A stretch of 64,000 nt of DNA from JAJDYQ01 sp963662865 (GCA_963662865.1 OY759969.1:2108001-2172000), one strand, 5' to 3'. Numbered from the stretch's first letter, positions 37,556 through 46,022 are shown. Program-made: numbers and translations. Notes: generated by a model not told the origin, from the sequence alone.

Positions 37556-39622
37556 ATGGACGATATCAACCTCAAGAACACCGATTACTATATCAATCGC
37601 GAGCTCAGCCTGCTGGCGTTTAATGAGCGTGTTCTGGCGCAAAGCAGCCTGGCGGATGTGCCTCTGCTTGAACGTCTGCGTTATCTGTGTATTTCATGTA
37701 CAAACCTGGATGAGTTCTTTGAAGTCCGGGTCTCGAGCGTAAAGCAGAAAATGGCGGTATCCAGCGTGTCTGTAACCCCTGATGGCCTGACGCCCGCAGA
37801 TAATATGAAGGCCATTGGCGTGCGGGCGCACTACCTGGTGGAAAATCAGTACCGGGTCTTGAACGAAATCCTTATACCGGCGCTGGAAGCGGAAGAAATA
37901 CGTTTCATACGGCGCAGTTACTTTACTCCGCAACAGGAAAAATGGATTCACGATTTTTTTACTGAAGAACTGTTGCCTATTCTGACTCCCATCGGCCTTG
38001 ATCCGGCTCACCCTTTTCCGCGCATTATTAATAAGAGCCTGACTTTTATTGTTTCGCTCAAGGGGAAGGATGCGTTTGGACGAAGCATCCGCCACGCGGT
38101 TGTGCAGGCCCCTCGCGCACTGCCACGTATTATCCGATTGCCGCCGGATATGGAGGGCAACGGCCCATATGATTTCGTTTTTCTGTCCTCCATCATGCAC
38201 AGCTATGTATCGGAAATATTCCCGGGCATGAAGGTAACGGGTTGTTATCAGTTCCGAATTACGCGAAATTCGGAACTGTTTGTTGATGAAGAGGAGGTCG
38301 ACGATCTGTTACGCGCCCTGGAGGGCGAATTAATGCAGCGCAATTATGGCAGTGCCGTTCGTCTTGAAGTCGCCCATGATTGCCCGGATGATCTGGTCAA
38401 GCTCCTGCGTACCGAATTTCGCCTGAGCGAGGAAGACGTTTATCAGGCCAACGGACCGGTTAATCTGAATCGCCTGTCGGCGGTATGCGATATTGTCGAG
38501 CGACCGGACTTGAAGTTCAGCCCGTTTTCACCTTCTACTCCTGCGGCACTGGAAGATGCGACAAATATATTCAGTATTATTCAAAAGCAGGACATCCTGT
38601 TGCACCACCCTTTCCAGTCTTTCCGCCCGGTTATCGAGTTTTTATTACAGGCGGCCAGAGATCCGGATGTGCTGGCCATCAAGCAGGCCCTGTACCGGTC
38701 CGGCCCTGACTCGGCCGTTGTTAACGCCCTGGTGAAGGCGGCGGAAAACGGTAAGGAGGTCACCGTCGTTGTTGAGCTTCGTGCCCGCTTCGATGAAGCG
38801 GAAAATATCGTGCTGGCAAACAAGTTGCAAAAGGCCGGGGCCCATGTCGTGTATGGCATCGTAGGTTATAAGACACATGCCAAGATGATTCTGGTTGTGC
38901 GCCGTGAGGGCAGCAAAATGATGCATTATGCCCATCTGGGAACCGGTAACTATCACGCAAGAACTACAAAACTCTATACGGATTACGGCCTGCTCACCTC
39001 CAATAAGGCGATATGCCGGGACGTGCAGCATGTTTTCATGCAACTGACCCGGCCGGGACAAAAGCCCGAGCTGAAAAAGGTGCTGCAATCACCCTTTACG
39101 CTGCATGAAACGATGTTGCGGCTAATCGCTCGCGAAGAAGAAAATGCCCGCACCGGCAAGCCTGCCAGAATTATTGCGAAGATGAATTCCCTGGTCGAGC
39201 CCGGAACTATTCGTGCGCTGTACCAGGCTTCAATGGCAGGCGTGGAGATAAGACTGGTTGTGCGCGGAATCTGCTGCCTGCGCCCCGCAATCGAAGGGGT
39301 TTCCGAGAATATCCGGGTGTGCTCGATTATCGGCAGATTCCTTGAACATACCCGCATATTTTATTTCCACAACGAAGGTGACCCGGAAATCTATGGCTCC
39401 AGCGCCGACTGGATGGACCGCAACCTGTTCCGCCGGGTGGAAATGGCCTTCCCGGTAGAGAATAAAAAATTACGTGATCGTATTATTGAAGAACTGAACC
39501 TCTACTTGAGCGATAACACCCAGGCCTGGTTATTAAAACAGGACGGACAATATGAGCTTTTAACCGGTGGCGAAGAAAGCTGCTCCGCCCAGCAGGCGCT
39601 ATTGGAGAAGTTTGTTTCTTGA
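37556..39622 (+). CDS. ppk1: Polyphosphate kinase 1
   Basis: This enzyme reversibly transfers the ATP gamma-phosphate to inorganic polyphosphate. The N-terminal domain begins YINRELSLLAFNERVLAQ, followed by NLDEFFEVRVSSVKQ. The two catalytic-domain histidines are seen in KTHAKMILVVRR (about residue 440) and YAHLGTGNYHARTTKLYTDYG (about residue 460). The C-terminus has FLEHTRIFYFHN and SADWMDRNLFRRVE. At 688 residues it is the normal size. I chose the ATG at 37556 (MDDINLKNT); an in-frame ATG at 37463 adds 31 residues without family support. The usual partner ppx is not adjacent but lies 4.9 kb downstream, facing it. Confidence 0.96.
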   Translation: MDDINLKNTDYYINRELSLLAFNERVLAQSSLADVPLLERLRYLCISCTNLDEFFEVRVSSVKQKMAVSSVSVTPDGLTPADNMKAIGVRAHYLVENQYRVLNEILIPALEAEEIRFIRRSYFTPQQEKWIHDFFTEELLPILTPIGLDPAHPFPRIINKSLTFIVSLKGKDAFGRSIRHAVVQAPRALPRIIRLPPDMEGNGPYDFVFLSSIMHSYVSEIFPGMKVTGCYQFRITRNSELFVDEEEVDDLLRALEGELMQRNYGSAVRLEVAHDCPDDLVKLLRTEFRLSEEDVYQANGPVNLNRLSAVCDIVERPDLKFSPFSPSTPAALEDATNIFSIIQKQDILLHHPFQSFRPVIEFLLQAARDPDVLAIKQALYRSGPDSAVVNALVKAAENGKEVTVVVELRARFDEAENIVLANKLQKAGAHVVYGIVGYKTHAKMILVVRREGSKMMHYAHLGTGNYHARTTKLYTDYGLLTSNKAICRDVQHVFMQLTRPGQKPELKKVLQSPFTLHETMLRLIAREEENARTGKPARIIAKMNSLVEPGTIRALYQASMAGVEIRLVVRGICCLRPAIEGVSENIRVCSIIGRFLEHTRIFYFHNEGDPEIYGSSADWMDRNLFRRVEMAFPVENKKLRDRIIEELNLYLSDNTQAWLLKQDGQYELLTGGEESCSAQQALLEKFVS

Positions 39623-39667
39623 TGCGTCGGGAGACAGGATCCCCGGATTGCCTGGTTCTATGCGTTC

Positions 39668-39958
39668 TTGAACGATTCGGATGCTGAGATTTCAAGGTCC
39701 GTGATTTTGGCGTTGGAAAACTATTCGCTAAAGACGGCCTCATTTCACGGTTATCCCGGCTTCTCTGACTGTATCAAGCAGGACGAAGATGACAAAGATG
39801 GTATTCTCCATGCACGGCTGATTAACATACTGAGCCACGGTAATGATTCGCTGTTTGAACCGCGTGAAATGCAGGAAGAGAACAAGCAGCATTTCAGAAA
39901 GATACTGAGCGACTTCATGGCGAATTATCGGTTCAACTCCGAGTTGTTCCCGAAATGA
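39668..39958 (+). CDS. Short ORF, possible C-terminal remnant of a larger protein
   Basis: A 96-codon open frame with only a TTG or GTG start near its beginning. The translation (ILHARLINILSHGNDSLFEP, then FRKILSDFMANYRFNSELF) resembles the C-terminal tail of AAA-type ATPases seen in accessory regions, but this is a weak impression. It overlaps an ATG at 39955. I suspect a 5'-truncated gene left by insertion or deletion next to ppk1. Confidence 0.35.
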   Translation: MNDSDAEISRSVILALENYSLKTASFHGYPGFSDCIKQDEDDKDGILHARLINILSHGNDSLFEPREMQEENKQHFRKILSDFMANYRFNSELFPK

Positions 39959-39993
39959 GCAACAGCTTCTCTCCCTGCAATCGAGACGGAAAC

Positions 39994-40419
39994 ATGACTG
40001 AACAACCACCACGCTGGCACTATCGATTCAATAACTACCGTCGGGCCTATACCTTGTTGCTTGAAGCAATGGAGCAGCAACGTCCATTGACGCAACTGGA
40101 AAAAGAAGGTGTGATTCAACGATTTGAATACACCATGGAGCTGGCATGGAAAACCCTGAAAGATTATCTGGAAAGTGAAAATATTGTATTGGAGCAAATC
40201 ACCCCCCGCACGGTGATCCGCAGGGCTTTTGAGGCGCAGGTCATTCGGCAGGGTGATGTCTGGCAAGACGCCCTGGATGCACGCAACAAAATGTCACATA
40301 CCTATCACCTCGAAAAGTTTGAACAGGTCATTGATGCCATTCGCAAGCATTACCTCGCGGCTTTTGGGGAGCTATATGAGTTTTTACTGGGAAGGCAGGT
40401 GGAGGGAGATTCGTCGTGA
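39994..40419 (+). CDS. HEPN-type nucleotidyltransferase substrate-binding protein (HI0074 family)
   Basis: A 141-residue helical protein of the HI0074/HEPN family. The segment RFEYTMELAWKTLKDYLE and the later DARNKMSHTYHLEKFEQVI carry the RX4-6H-like HEPN motif (RNKMSHTY) typical of HepT-like RNases. It is partnered with the MNT gene that overlaps its stop by four bases, forming a HEPN/MNT toxin-antitoxin unit in which the MNT protein modifies and silences HEPN. The ATG at 39994 has GACGGA upstream; an ATG at 39955 is the longer alternative. Confidence 0.88.
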   Translation: MTEQPPRWHYRFNNYRRAYTLLLEAMEQQRPLTQLEKEGVIQRFEYTMELAWKTLKDYLESENIVLEQITPRTVIRRAFEAQVIRQGDVWQDALDARNKMSHTYHLEKFEQVIDAIRKHYLAAFGELYEFLLGRQVEGDSS

Positions 40420-40763
40420 GCACGGATATGGGGTTGAGTGCCGGACAACTGCAGGTGATTACCGATATTCTGGCCTCGGCTGGGCCACAGATTGAACAGG
40501 TCAAGGTGTTTGGTTCCCGTTCAACCGGGCAATTCCGTGCAAACTCTGATCTTGATCTGGTGATTTATGGCACAGCCGATGATGCGTTGTGTGATCGGTT
40601 ATGGACGCTCTTTTATGAAAGCAGTTTACCTTTTGGTGTGGATGTTAAAAACTACCGCACCATCGACTATCAGCCACTGAAAGATCATATTGATGCAGGC
40701 GCCCGCCCATTTCTGGTCTGCAATGGTGCGTTTTTGCAGCAGGCAGGCAAAGCGCCACATTAG
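40416..40763 (+). CDS. MNT-type nucleotidyltransferase (HI0073 family)
   Basis: A 115-residue minimal nucleotidyltransferase. The GSRSTGQFRANSDLDLVI motif (about residues 33-50) supplies the G-S and D-x-D residues that bind metal and NTP; a third acidic residue is likely in DVKN. In characterised pairs the MNT protein AMPylates the HEPN toxin. It starts at GTG 40416, overlapping the HEPN stop (GTGA); an ATG at 40428 is an alternative. Confidence 0.88.
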   Translation: MSTDMGLSAGQLQVITDILASAGPQIEQVKVFGSRSTGQFRANSDLDLVIYGTADDALCDRLWTLFYESSLPFGVDVKNYRTIDYQPLKDHIDAGARPFLVCNGAFLQQAGKAPH

Positions 40764-40847
40764 TACGACGACGGAAGAAGAACTCAACCACAGCCATTCG
40801 GCTGTTGCTGCCTCAGTCAATAACGCCCTGGTGAGGGGCTAAAAACA

Positions 40848-40920
40848 GGCTGGCAGGTCTATTCGTGCATCAATAATCTCAATCCTTGTCCCGGCATTGG
40901 GTTGCAATCCCTTCTCCTAG
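40848..40920. repeat. 73-bp direct repeat, copy 1
   Basis: This matches 43698-43770 without gaps and with roughly 80% identity; the GGCTGGCAGGTCTATTCGTG start and GGGTTGCAATCCCTTCTCC end are conserved. Its right edge overlaps the stop of the cold-shock gene. On the minus strand both copies read the same peptide pattern (LGEGIAT), so they may be paralogous coding remnants rather than an att site. Confidence 0.75.
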
Positions 40921-41123
40921 GCAGGCCCAACACCGGTTGCACATGGCCCTTTTTGGCCTTGACCAACTTCAAATTCAACCTTCTGTCCTTCATTAAGTGT
41001 TGCGTATTCGCCGCCACTTTTAATTTCTGAATGATGAACGAAGAGATCTTTTCCGCCGTCATCGGGCGTGATAAAACCGTAGCCTTTAGCTGCATCGAAC
41101 CACTTAACTGTACCTTTACTCAT
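40917..41123 (-). CDS. CspA-family cold-shock protein
   Basis: A 68-residue single cold-shock domain. RNP1-type KGYGFITPD and RNP2-type DLFVHHSEI are present after MSKGTVKWFD, as in CspA proteins that bind single-stranded RNA as chaperones. The start at 41123 has AGGAAA upstream; the TTG at 41129 is not needed. The C-terminus GPCATGVGPA is slightly unusual. The long upstream gap (438 bases) may include a regulatory 5' leader, as in other csp genes. Confidence 0.93.
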   Translation of the reverse strand: MSKGTVKWFDAAKGYGFITPDDGGKDLFVHHSEIKSGGEYATLNEGQKVEFEVGQGQKGPCATGVGPA

Positions 41124-41561
41124 TTTCAATTTCCTAATATTAATGGTGAATCATAATTGTAGTTCCGCATTCAAATTCACCTTTTCGAAGCAGAAATAGG
41201 GATTTACTGCACAACCACCTGACAATTGAATCAGGGACCGGAAGGGGCGTAACCTCTGGAGGTCCCTTTGCATTCATTTGTTAGAATGATCTCCTGTACT
41301 ATTGATTGTAGAGCACGTTTAAATAAGTCACCTCATATTAGCAGCAACTGTAGTAACAATCGACTCGATGGCTACCCCTTATCAGGGTTTCTTCCAGTGG
41401 CTTTAAGGCTATTGGCTCTACCTTGCTTATAATAACTGAAGAACCACGCGTAAGCTACCCTATTTAAGACAGCTCTTTTTACTCTGGCCCGGAGAATGAT
41501 TTTCACGAAGGTGGCAAGCAACGCCGCTGAAGGAAATTGTTCAGAGTTTCCTTAGATTTTA
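41124..41561. promoter_or_regulatory. 438-base gap upstream of the cold-shock gene, with an inverted repeat
   Basis: No gene is supported here. AGGGACC (41233-41239) and GGTCCCT (41261-41267) form a perfect 7-bp stem with an inner AGG/CCT pairing. Transcribed leftward, this would sit about 110-145 bases ahead of the csp start and could fold in its leader. The rest is AT-rich without recognised motifs. Confidence 0.4.
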
Positions 41562-42125
41562 TCATTCGTGTGGTAATTGATAGCGAATTCGAATTGTAGA
41601 GCTCAGGCCGCCTGGAGTTTCGTGAATGATTATGTCTCCAGTTTTCATTATGGAGCGCATCACGGCGCATACTGTGGGCATGCGGTGATTCGGGCCATCA
41701 ATACGGCCGACGACCTTCTTATGAATTCGGCCTGAGGTTATTTCTACCGCGTCGAATCCCTGTTCGTATGCCCGGGAAAGCAACCGGCAAAGCTCTAATC
41801 GTAATTCTTTGCTATGTAACACCGAGCTTGCCCTCGAAATGAATAGCTGATTGGGGGAGAGTGGGGTTCCAGTCTTGTGCCGGACACATCCGGCCCTCAG
41901 ATGCCTTGAGTATACCGGTATAGAGTATTTGAGCAAGCTCCCTTCATTAGTAAAGTCCTTTTTGGCCTTGGCCAGTTTGCGGTATTTGAAGAATTGGAAA
42001 ACGCTGCCCTGGATGACGCCCGGACGTATAATCGGTTCCTTGAAAAGTTTGGTTTGTCGGTTGGCGGCGGCGAACCGTGATGTGGTGAACCCCAGTGCAT
42101 CAGAAGCCGAAGCAGGCGCAGCCAT
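41562..42125 (-). CDS. Hypothetical accessory protein
   Basis: A 187-residue protein I cannot name. The C-terminal half has a conserved-looking core, VEITSGRIHKKVVGRIDGPNHRMPTVCAVMRS followed by a beta-rich end with RIRYQLP. Variants of this ITSG-IH-V...NHRMP pattern are familiar to me from proteins in restriction and mobile regions, but no catalytic motif is visible. The first 60 residues are basic and low in structure, and the start (42125) is uncertain. It lies in the ppk1/ppx island, divergent from the Panacea-type pair. Confidence 0.5.
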   Translation of the reverse strand: MAAPASASDALGFTTSRFAAANRQTKLFKEPIIRPGVIQGSVFQFFKYRKLAKAKKDFTNEGSLLKYSIPVYSRHLRAGCVRHKTGTPLSPNQLFISRASSVLHSKELRLELCRLLSRAYEQGFDAVEITSGRIHKKVVGRIDGPNHRMPTVCAVMRSIMKTGDIIIHETPGGLSSTIRIRYQLPHE

Positions 42126-42208
42126 AACCTACTCAGGAATTTACTCATAAATCATCGTAAGCTAAACTATGCAGCATAGAGCAGAAACAGACCTCGTACT
42201 GACGCACC

Positions 42209-42934
42209 ATGAATCTCGATAAAGTCACTGCCCTGACTCAGGCGCTACTTGCCTTTGCCCAAGAAAAAGGCTTTGGTGGTTTGATTATCACCGTGCTTAC
42301 CAAGCTCATTTACCTTGCAGATGTATATTACGCTCGAAAAAATGGAGGCGAAGTCTTCACGGGTGTCCAGTGGAAATTTCACGACTTTGGCCCTTATTCA
42401 TATCTGTTGTCGGAAACGATTAAAAAGGAAATTCCAAACATACAGGTGGAATCTGGTGAATCAAGGGATCAAGGTCATGCCTTTACTCTGATTAAGCTAT
42501 CCGATTATGGTAGTCAAGCGACCATGCAGGATACAGGCCTGGGTATAGAAGTAACCTCATTGCTGGAATCAAAGCTGAAAAAATTTGGTAGTGATCTGAA
42601 TGCTCTCCTTGAGTATGTTTATTTTCATACTGAACCAATGGAAGGTGCCACGCCCGGTGATATTCTGGATTTTAACAAATGTCAGACAATCAGCTGCAAG
42701 GACTTTCAGCCTCTCGGTCGGAAAGGTCTTTCTAAGAATAAAATTAAGAAGGGCAGGCAATTACTTGCCGCATTGAGTGCCAAAAATAAAGCCAAACAAA
42801 GTTTATTGGGTAGATATACCCCACCAAAATATGACGAGCACTATAATCATGTTCATGAACTTTTCGACAATACAGAAGACGCCTCCTCCGACCACGTTGC
42901 TGATTTAACCTTCGAGAAAACTAAAAGCGGCTAG
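42209..42934 (+). CDS. Panacea (SocA/DUF4065-like) antitoxin candidate
   Basis: A 241-residue protein. The N-terminal region carries the Panacea signature: TKLIYLADVYYARKNGG, then VQWKFHDFGPYSYLLSETI (about residues 31-72), matching the YLAD...W...YGPYS pattern. Panacea domains neutralise many unrelated toxins, and the toxin gene is usually next door. Here the next ORF begins three bases after the stop, giving a two-gene unit. The C-terminal part (about 150-241) is not recognised and may be the partner-specific element. Confidence 0.75.
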   Translation: MNLDKVTALTQALLAFAQEKGFGGLIITVLTKLIYLADVYYARKNGGEVFTGVQWKFHDFGPYSYLLSETIKKEIPNIQVESGESRDQGHAFTLIKLSDYGSQATMQDTGLGIEVTSLLESKLKKFGSDLNALLEYVYFHTEPMEGATPGDILDFNKCQTISCKDFQPLGRKGLSKNKIKKGRQLLAALSAKNKAKQSLLGRYTPPKYDEHYNHVHELFDNTEDASSDHVADLTFEKTKSG

Positions 42935-42937
42935 TCA

Positions 42938-43660
42938 ATGAATAGCAATATGGCGCTTTCAGACTTTTGTGGTCCATTTTATGCCACAACAGGCCAGGAG
43001 AATGGAGTAGGACAAATAATTTATTGCCCGGTGACGTTTCAAGATAGAACACCATTGATCGCAGACATTACTCGCGCAGATGGTAGAGAGCATAAAAAAG
43101 CCGACTTCAAGATCAGAAAATACCAGGAAGCAGTCGATTTTAAGGGGAAAAATCGTCTCCCCGTTGCTGCACTAAGCAATCTCGAAAATAAGTGTGAGGC
43201 CATTATTTCCATTGGAAAAGTCAGACCGTGCCTTATCATAGGAAAAGTGGGGCAAGTCAATCCCAATTTACTGCCTGTTGGATGGCAACGAAACAAAGCA
43301 CTCAACGCATTCGACCCACAATACCTTTTGGCTCCTGTTTACAGCGTGGCCAGTGTGCATGAACCGAGCGCATTCGGCCCCATCATTACGGCGAGAATAA
43401 AAGCAGCCATGTATTCGGAGTTTATGTTTTTGCCCAAAAATGAACCAGCGCTTCCGAATGACTCAATCTGTCGATTCGATAGAATATTTCTTTCCCCATT
43501 AACATCGGCAGTACGCCATAGAGATTTATGGCTACATGGAGATGCAATGAATTTCCTGAATCAACAGCTTTTCTGGATGCTTGGTCAGGAGCCCGAAAAG
43601 GAGTTTTTAGAGTTACGGGAACTCTTGTTGGAAGACTTATCTGATGAGGCTGCCGAATAG
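42938..43660 (+). CDS. Unrecognised protein paired with the Panacea antitoxin (toxin candidate)
   Basis: A 240-residue protein following the Panacea gene by three bases. The segment AIISIGKVRPCLIIGKVGQV and later LLAPVYSV/RFDRIFLSPL recall the small beta-barrel layout of MazF/PemK RNases (an RPxLI-type strand), but conservation is too weak to assign the fold. The C-terminus is helical and acidic (LELRELLLEDLSDEAAE). Toxicity is inferred only from genetic context. Confidence 0.55.
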   Translation: MNSNMALSDFCGPFYATTGQENGVGQIIYCPVTFQDRTPLIADITRADGREHKKADFKIRKYQEAVDFKGKNRLPVAALSNLENKCEAIISIGKVRPCLIIGKVGQVNPNLLPVGWQRNKALNAFDPQYLLAPVYSVASVHEPSAFGPIITARIKAAMYSEFMFLPKNEPALPNDSICRFDRIFLSPLTSAVRHRDLWLHGDAMNFLNQQLFWMLGQEPEKEFLELRELLLEDLSDEAAE

Positions 43661-43697
43661 TTTTTTCGATTCTGGCAGCCTGTGGAAATTGCAGGCG

Positions 43698-43770
43698 GGC
43701 TGGCAGGTCTATTCGTGTATCAATGGTTTCAGCTCTTATCCCAATATCGGGTTGCAATCCCTTCTCCCAG
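43698..43770. repeat. 73-bp direct repeat, copy 2
   Basis: The partner of 40848-40920. On the minus strand it contains the last codons of the 43729-44196 gene (LGEGIATRYWDKS and stop). Copy 1 read the same way gives LGEGIATQCRDKD and stop. The two copies delimit a 2.8-kb segment with the csp gene, the 187-residue ORF and the Panacea pair. Confidence 0.75.
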
Positions 43771-44196
43771 ATCCGCTTCTATAAGGCGGTTGCGAATCTC
43801 CAGTAGTTTTTCAATCAATGTCGGTTCTGATTTTTCATAGGCCTTTGCATCGGGTCGGCGCTTAACTACTGTCCCCAGTAGCTCCGTAATCGCATTGCCA
43901 ATGGAATTCTGGCTGATTGTCGTTATCAGGTCTCCAACGTCATTACGGTATATCAGTTGTTTGAAGGCCGGTTGCCGGCGGATCAAGTTGGCGTATCTGG
44001 CGTCTTTGATACAGCGGTTGCGCACCATTCTGGCTGTTTTCAGGAAATCATTGTCAAACAGCAAAATATTTTCCACTGCCGCCGGGAAATAAAGTCCTTT
44101 GGGCTTTGGTGCGTTGCGTATGGATACCTGGGAAAAGAATGTCCTGTAAAAATCGATAAAGCCTTTCAGCAGAACATCGTATTCTTTCCAGTTCAT
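43729..44196 (-). CDS. Hypothetical protein, probable 3' part of a frameshifted gene
   Basis: A 155-residue open frame beginning MNWKEYDVLLKGFIDFYRTF, with a helical, charged composition and a C-terminal EPTLIEKLLEIRNRLIEADLGEG. No family is recognised. Its first 143 bases overlap the 44054-44380 frame on the same strand. The simplest reading is that one ancestral gene has been split by a frameshift, the natural protein continuing from the upstream frame into this one. Confidence 0.5.
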   Translation of the reverse strand: MNWKEYDVLLKGFIDFYRTFFSQVSIRNAPKPKGLYFPAAVENILLFDNDFLKTARMVRNRCIKDARYANLIRRQPAFKQLIYRNDVGDLITTISQNSIGNAITELLGTVVKRRPDAKAYEKSEPTLIEKLLEIRNRLIEADLGEGIATRYWDKS

Positions 44197-44380
44197 TGGT
44201 GTGGCCCAGTGCCTTACGATACATCAGCAGACCTTCAGGGTTGGCTAACAGGCCATTGTTATGTATCAGGTCATTGAGGTTTTCGGCGCTGTTGAAAAAC
44301 TCGTTAGGTGTCATGCCCTCTGGGGTATCCAATGGGATTGGGCGAAAAGGGGTGGCAATTTTTCTGGGGCTGCATTCCAT
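44054..44380 (-). CDS. Hypothetical protein, probable 5' part of a frameshifted gene
   Basis: A 108-codon frame from the ATG at 44380, which has AAGGA eight bases upstream. The N-terminal part (TPNEFFNSAENLNDLIHNNGLLANPEGLLM) reads like a genuine protein, but after about residue 58 (ALGH) the composition changes (RTKAQRTLFPGGS), suggesting a shift out of the natural frame. The 43729-44196 frame then takes over. This could be a sequencing error, a pseudogene or two overlapping genes. Confidence 0.45.
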   Translation of the reverse strand: MECSPRKIATPFRPIPLDTPEGMTPNEFFNSAENLNDLIHNNGLLANPEGLLMYRKALGHTNELERIRCSAERLYRFLQDILFPGIHTQRTKAQRTLFPGGSGKYFAV

Positions 44381-44483
44381 TGCGTTTTTCCTTTTTTGAG
44401 GCATACCGGCGGGCATTTTAGCAATTAACGGGGCTTGCTTTGGCGGGTATTTTGCCTGTCCGGGCAGGTTGCTATCTGATGCG

Positions 44484-46022
44484 TCAGTCCGGGATTTGTA
44501 ACCGAACGCCGCTACCTTCAAGCCAGAGCTGCTCCTGCTCCAGATCCGCTTGTGTCAGGGGGTGTTGTTTAAGCCATTGCGCATTTAACATCAGTTGAAT
44601 CTCATCTTCATCCACGCTCATACGAATTTCGGGCGGCTGTTCTTCACTTCGCCTCCGGTTAAACAGCACTGCAAGCCGCAGTAAAATAATCAGGCGTTTC
44701 ATCAGTGTCATTTTCTCCGGCTTAAAGCGCTCCAGTGTCTGGATGGAGAGTTTTCGCCGGTGCAAACGAACCAGAATCGACAGGACCTCTTGTTCCTGAC
44801 GGGAGAAGCCGGCCAGGTCCATGTGCTCCAGGATATAGGCACCATGTCTGTGGTGTTGACTGTGCGCTATCATCAGCCCGATTTCATGTAGTTGGGCTGC
44901 CCACTGCATTACCAGCTTGTGCCGTCGCTTCAGGTCCCAGTCATCTTTCACCTGCCTGAAAAGATAAGTCGCCAGATCTCTGACACGTTTGGCCTGATTT
45001 TGGTCAATATGATGCCGCTTCATCAGGTCACGCACGGTCTCCGAGCGGGTATCATGTTCTTTGCTGCGGCCGATCAGATCAGCCAGTACTCCCTCTCGCA
45101 GGGAGCCATCGGAAATTCGCATATGCCTGATTCCCAATGAACGAAAGATTGCCGTCATTACCGCAGCGCCGCCAGCGAATACCGGTCGTCGGTGTTCACC
45201 AAGACCTGCCGGATTCAGATGGTCAACATGACCGGCATCAACGATTTCCATCAGCAAGCGTTCCAGCGCCGTGGGTGTAATTCCCCCTTCGCTGAAACCA
45301 GACTCGCGCACAACCCGTTCAATGGCGCGCACGGTCCCGGAAGTGCCGATTACGTCAATCCATTCGAGCTGTTTGAATTTCGCCACATGCGGCTCCAGTT
45401 CAATGCTGGCTGCCAGTATGGCCTGGCGCATTCGTGAAGCCGTGATTTTTCCTCCGGTGAAAAATTTTTCACTACTGCTGACGCAACCCATATCCAGGCT
45501 TGCAAGATGCATCGGCGTCGTTACATCGCCAATAATCAGCTCGGTGCTCCCACCTCCGATATCGATCACCAGGCGCAGGCCCAAATTTTCCTTGAGGGTC
45601 TCGGAGACGCCAAGGTAGATAAGACGCGCTTCCTCAATGCCGGAAATAATATCAATGGGGAAGCCCAGCACGATCTCTGCTTGCTCGATAAATTGGGCTG
45701 AGTTCCTGGCCTTCCGCAACGCATTGGTGCCGACTATGCGGACGTTCTCGCCTTTTATGCCACGCAGGCGCTCACCAAACCGCTTCAGGCAATCAAGCGC
45801 ACGCTCTGCGACCTTGTCGGCCAGTCGATTTTTGTTATCCAGACCGGAACCCAGGCGCACCATCTCACGAACGCGATCAACCGTGGTCAGGGTGTTTGCG
45901 CCATAGCGGGCAACCACCATATGAAAGCTGTTGGAGCCCAGGTCAATCGCGGCATATTCATCGGTATTCGGTGGGCTCTCTCCCGCTGCCTGATGATTGT
46001 GTCCCGCTTCGTTATCAGTCAT
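44484..46022 (-). CDS. ppx: Exopolyphosphatase of the Ppx/GppA family
   Basis: A 512-residue phosphatase that releases phosphate from polyphosphate ends (or acts on pppGpp). The N-terminal ASKHA-type loop is AAIDLGSNSFHMVVARY (about residues 24-40); the second phosphate loop is LVIDIGGGSTELIIGD. A C-terminal HD-like helical region carries HKLVMQWAAQLHEIGLMIAHSQHHRHGAYIL. The length fits the full Ppx type. It converges on ppk1 across the accessory island, whereas the pair is often adjacent. It is followed closely upstream by the small protein gene at 46015 (eight-base overlap). Confidence 0.93.
   Translation of the reverse strand: MTDNEAGHNHQAAGESPPNTDEYAAIDLGSNSFHMVVARYGANTLTTVDRVREMVRLGSGLDNKNRLADKVAERALDCLKRFGERLRGIKGENVRIVGTNALRKARNSAQFIEQAEIVLGFPIDIISGIEEARLIYLGVSETLKENLGLRLVIDIGGGSTELIIGDVTTPMHLASLDMGCVSSSEKFFTGGKITASRMRQAILAASIELEPHVAKFKQLEWIDVIGTSGTVRAIERVVRESGFSEGGITPTALERLLMEIVDAGHVDHLNPAGLGEHRRPVFAGGAAVMTAIFRSLGIRHMRISDGSLREGVLADLIGRSKEHDTRSETVRDLMKRHHIDQNQAKRVRDLATYLFRQVKDDWDLKRRHKLVMQWAAQLHEIGLMIAHSQHHRHGAYILEHMDLAGFSRQEQEVLSILVRLHRRKLSIQTLERFKPEKMTLMKRLIILLRLAVLFNRRRSEEQPPEIRMSVDEDEIQLMLNAQWLKQHPLTQADLEQEQLWLEGSGVRLQIPD

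Noticed and set aside
40764..40847. ACAGCC-ATTC-GGCTGT hairpin after the MNT gene as a terminator
   Set aside because: A 6-bp stem without a T-tract; too weak to list as a terminator.
40848..43770. 73-bp repeats as integrase attachment sites
   Set aside because: No integrase or tRNA gene is present, and both copies read as similar peptide ends, pointing to coding remnants.
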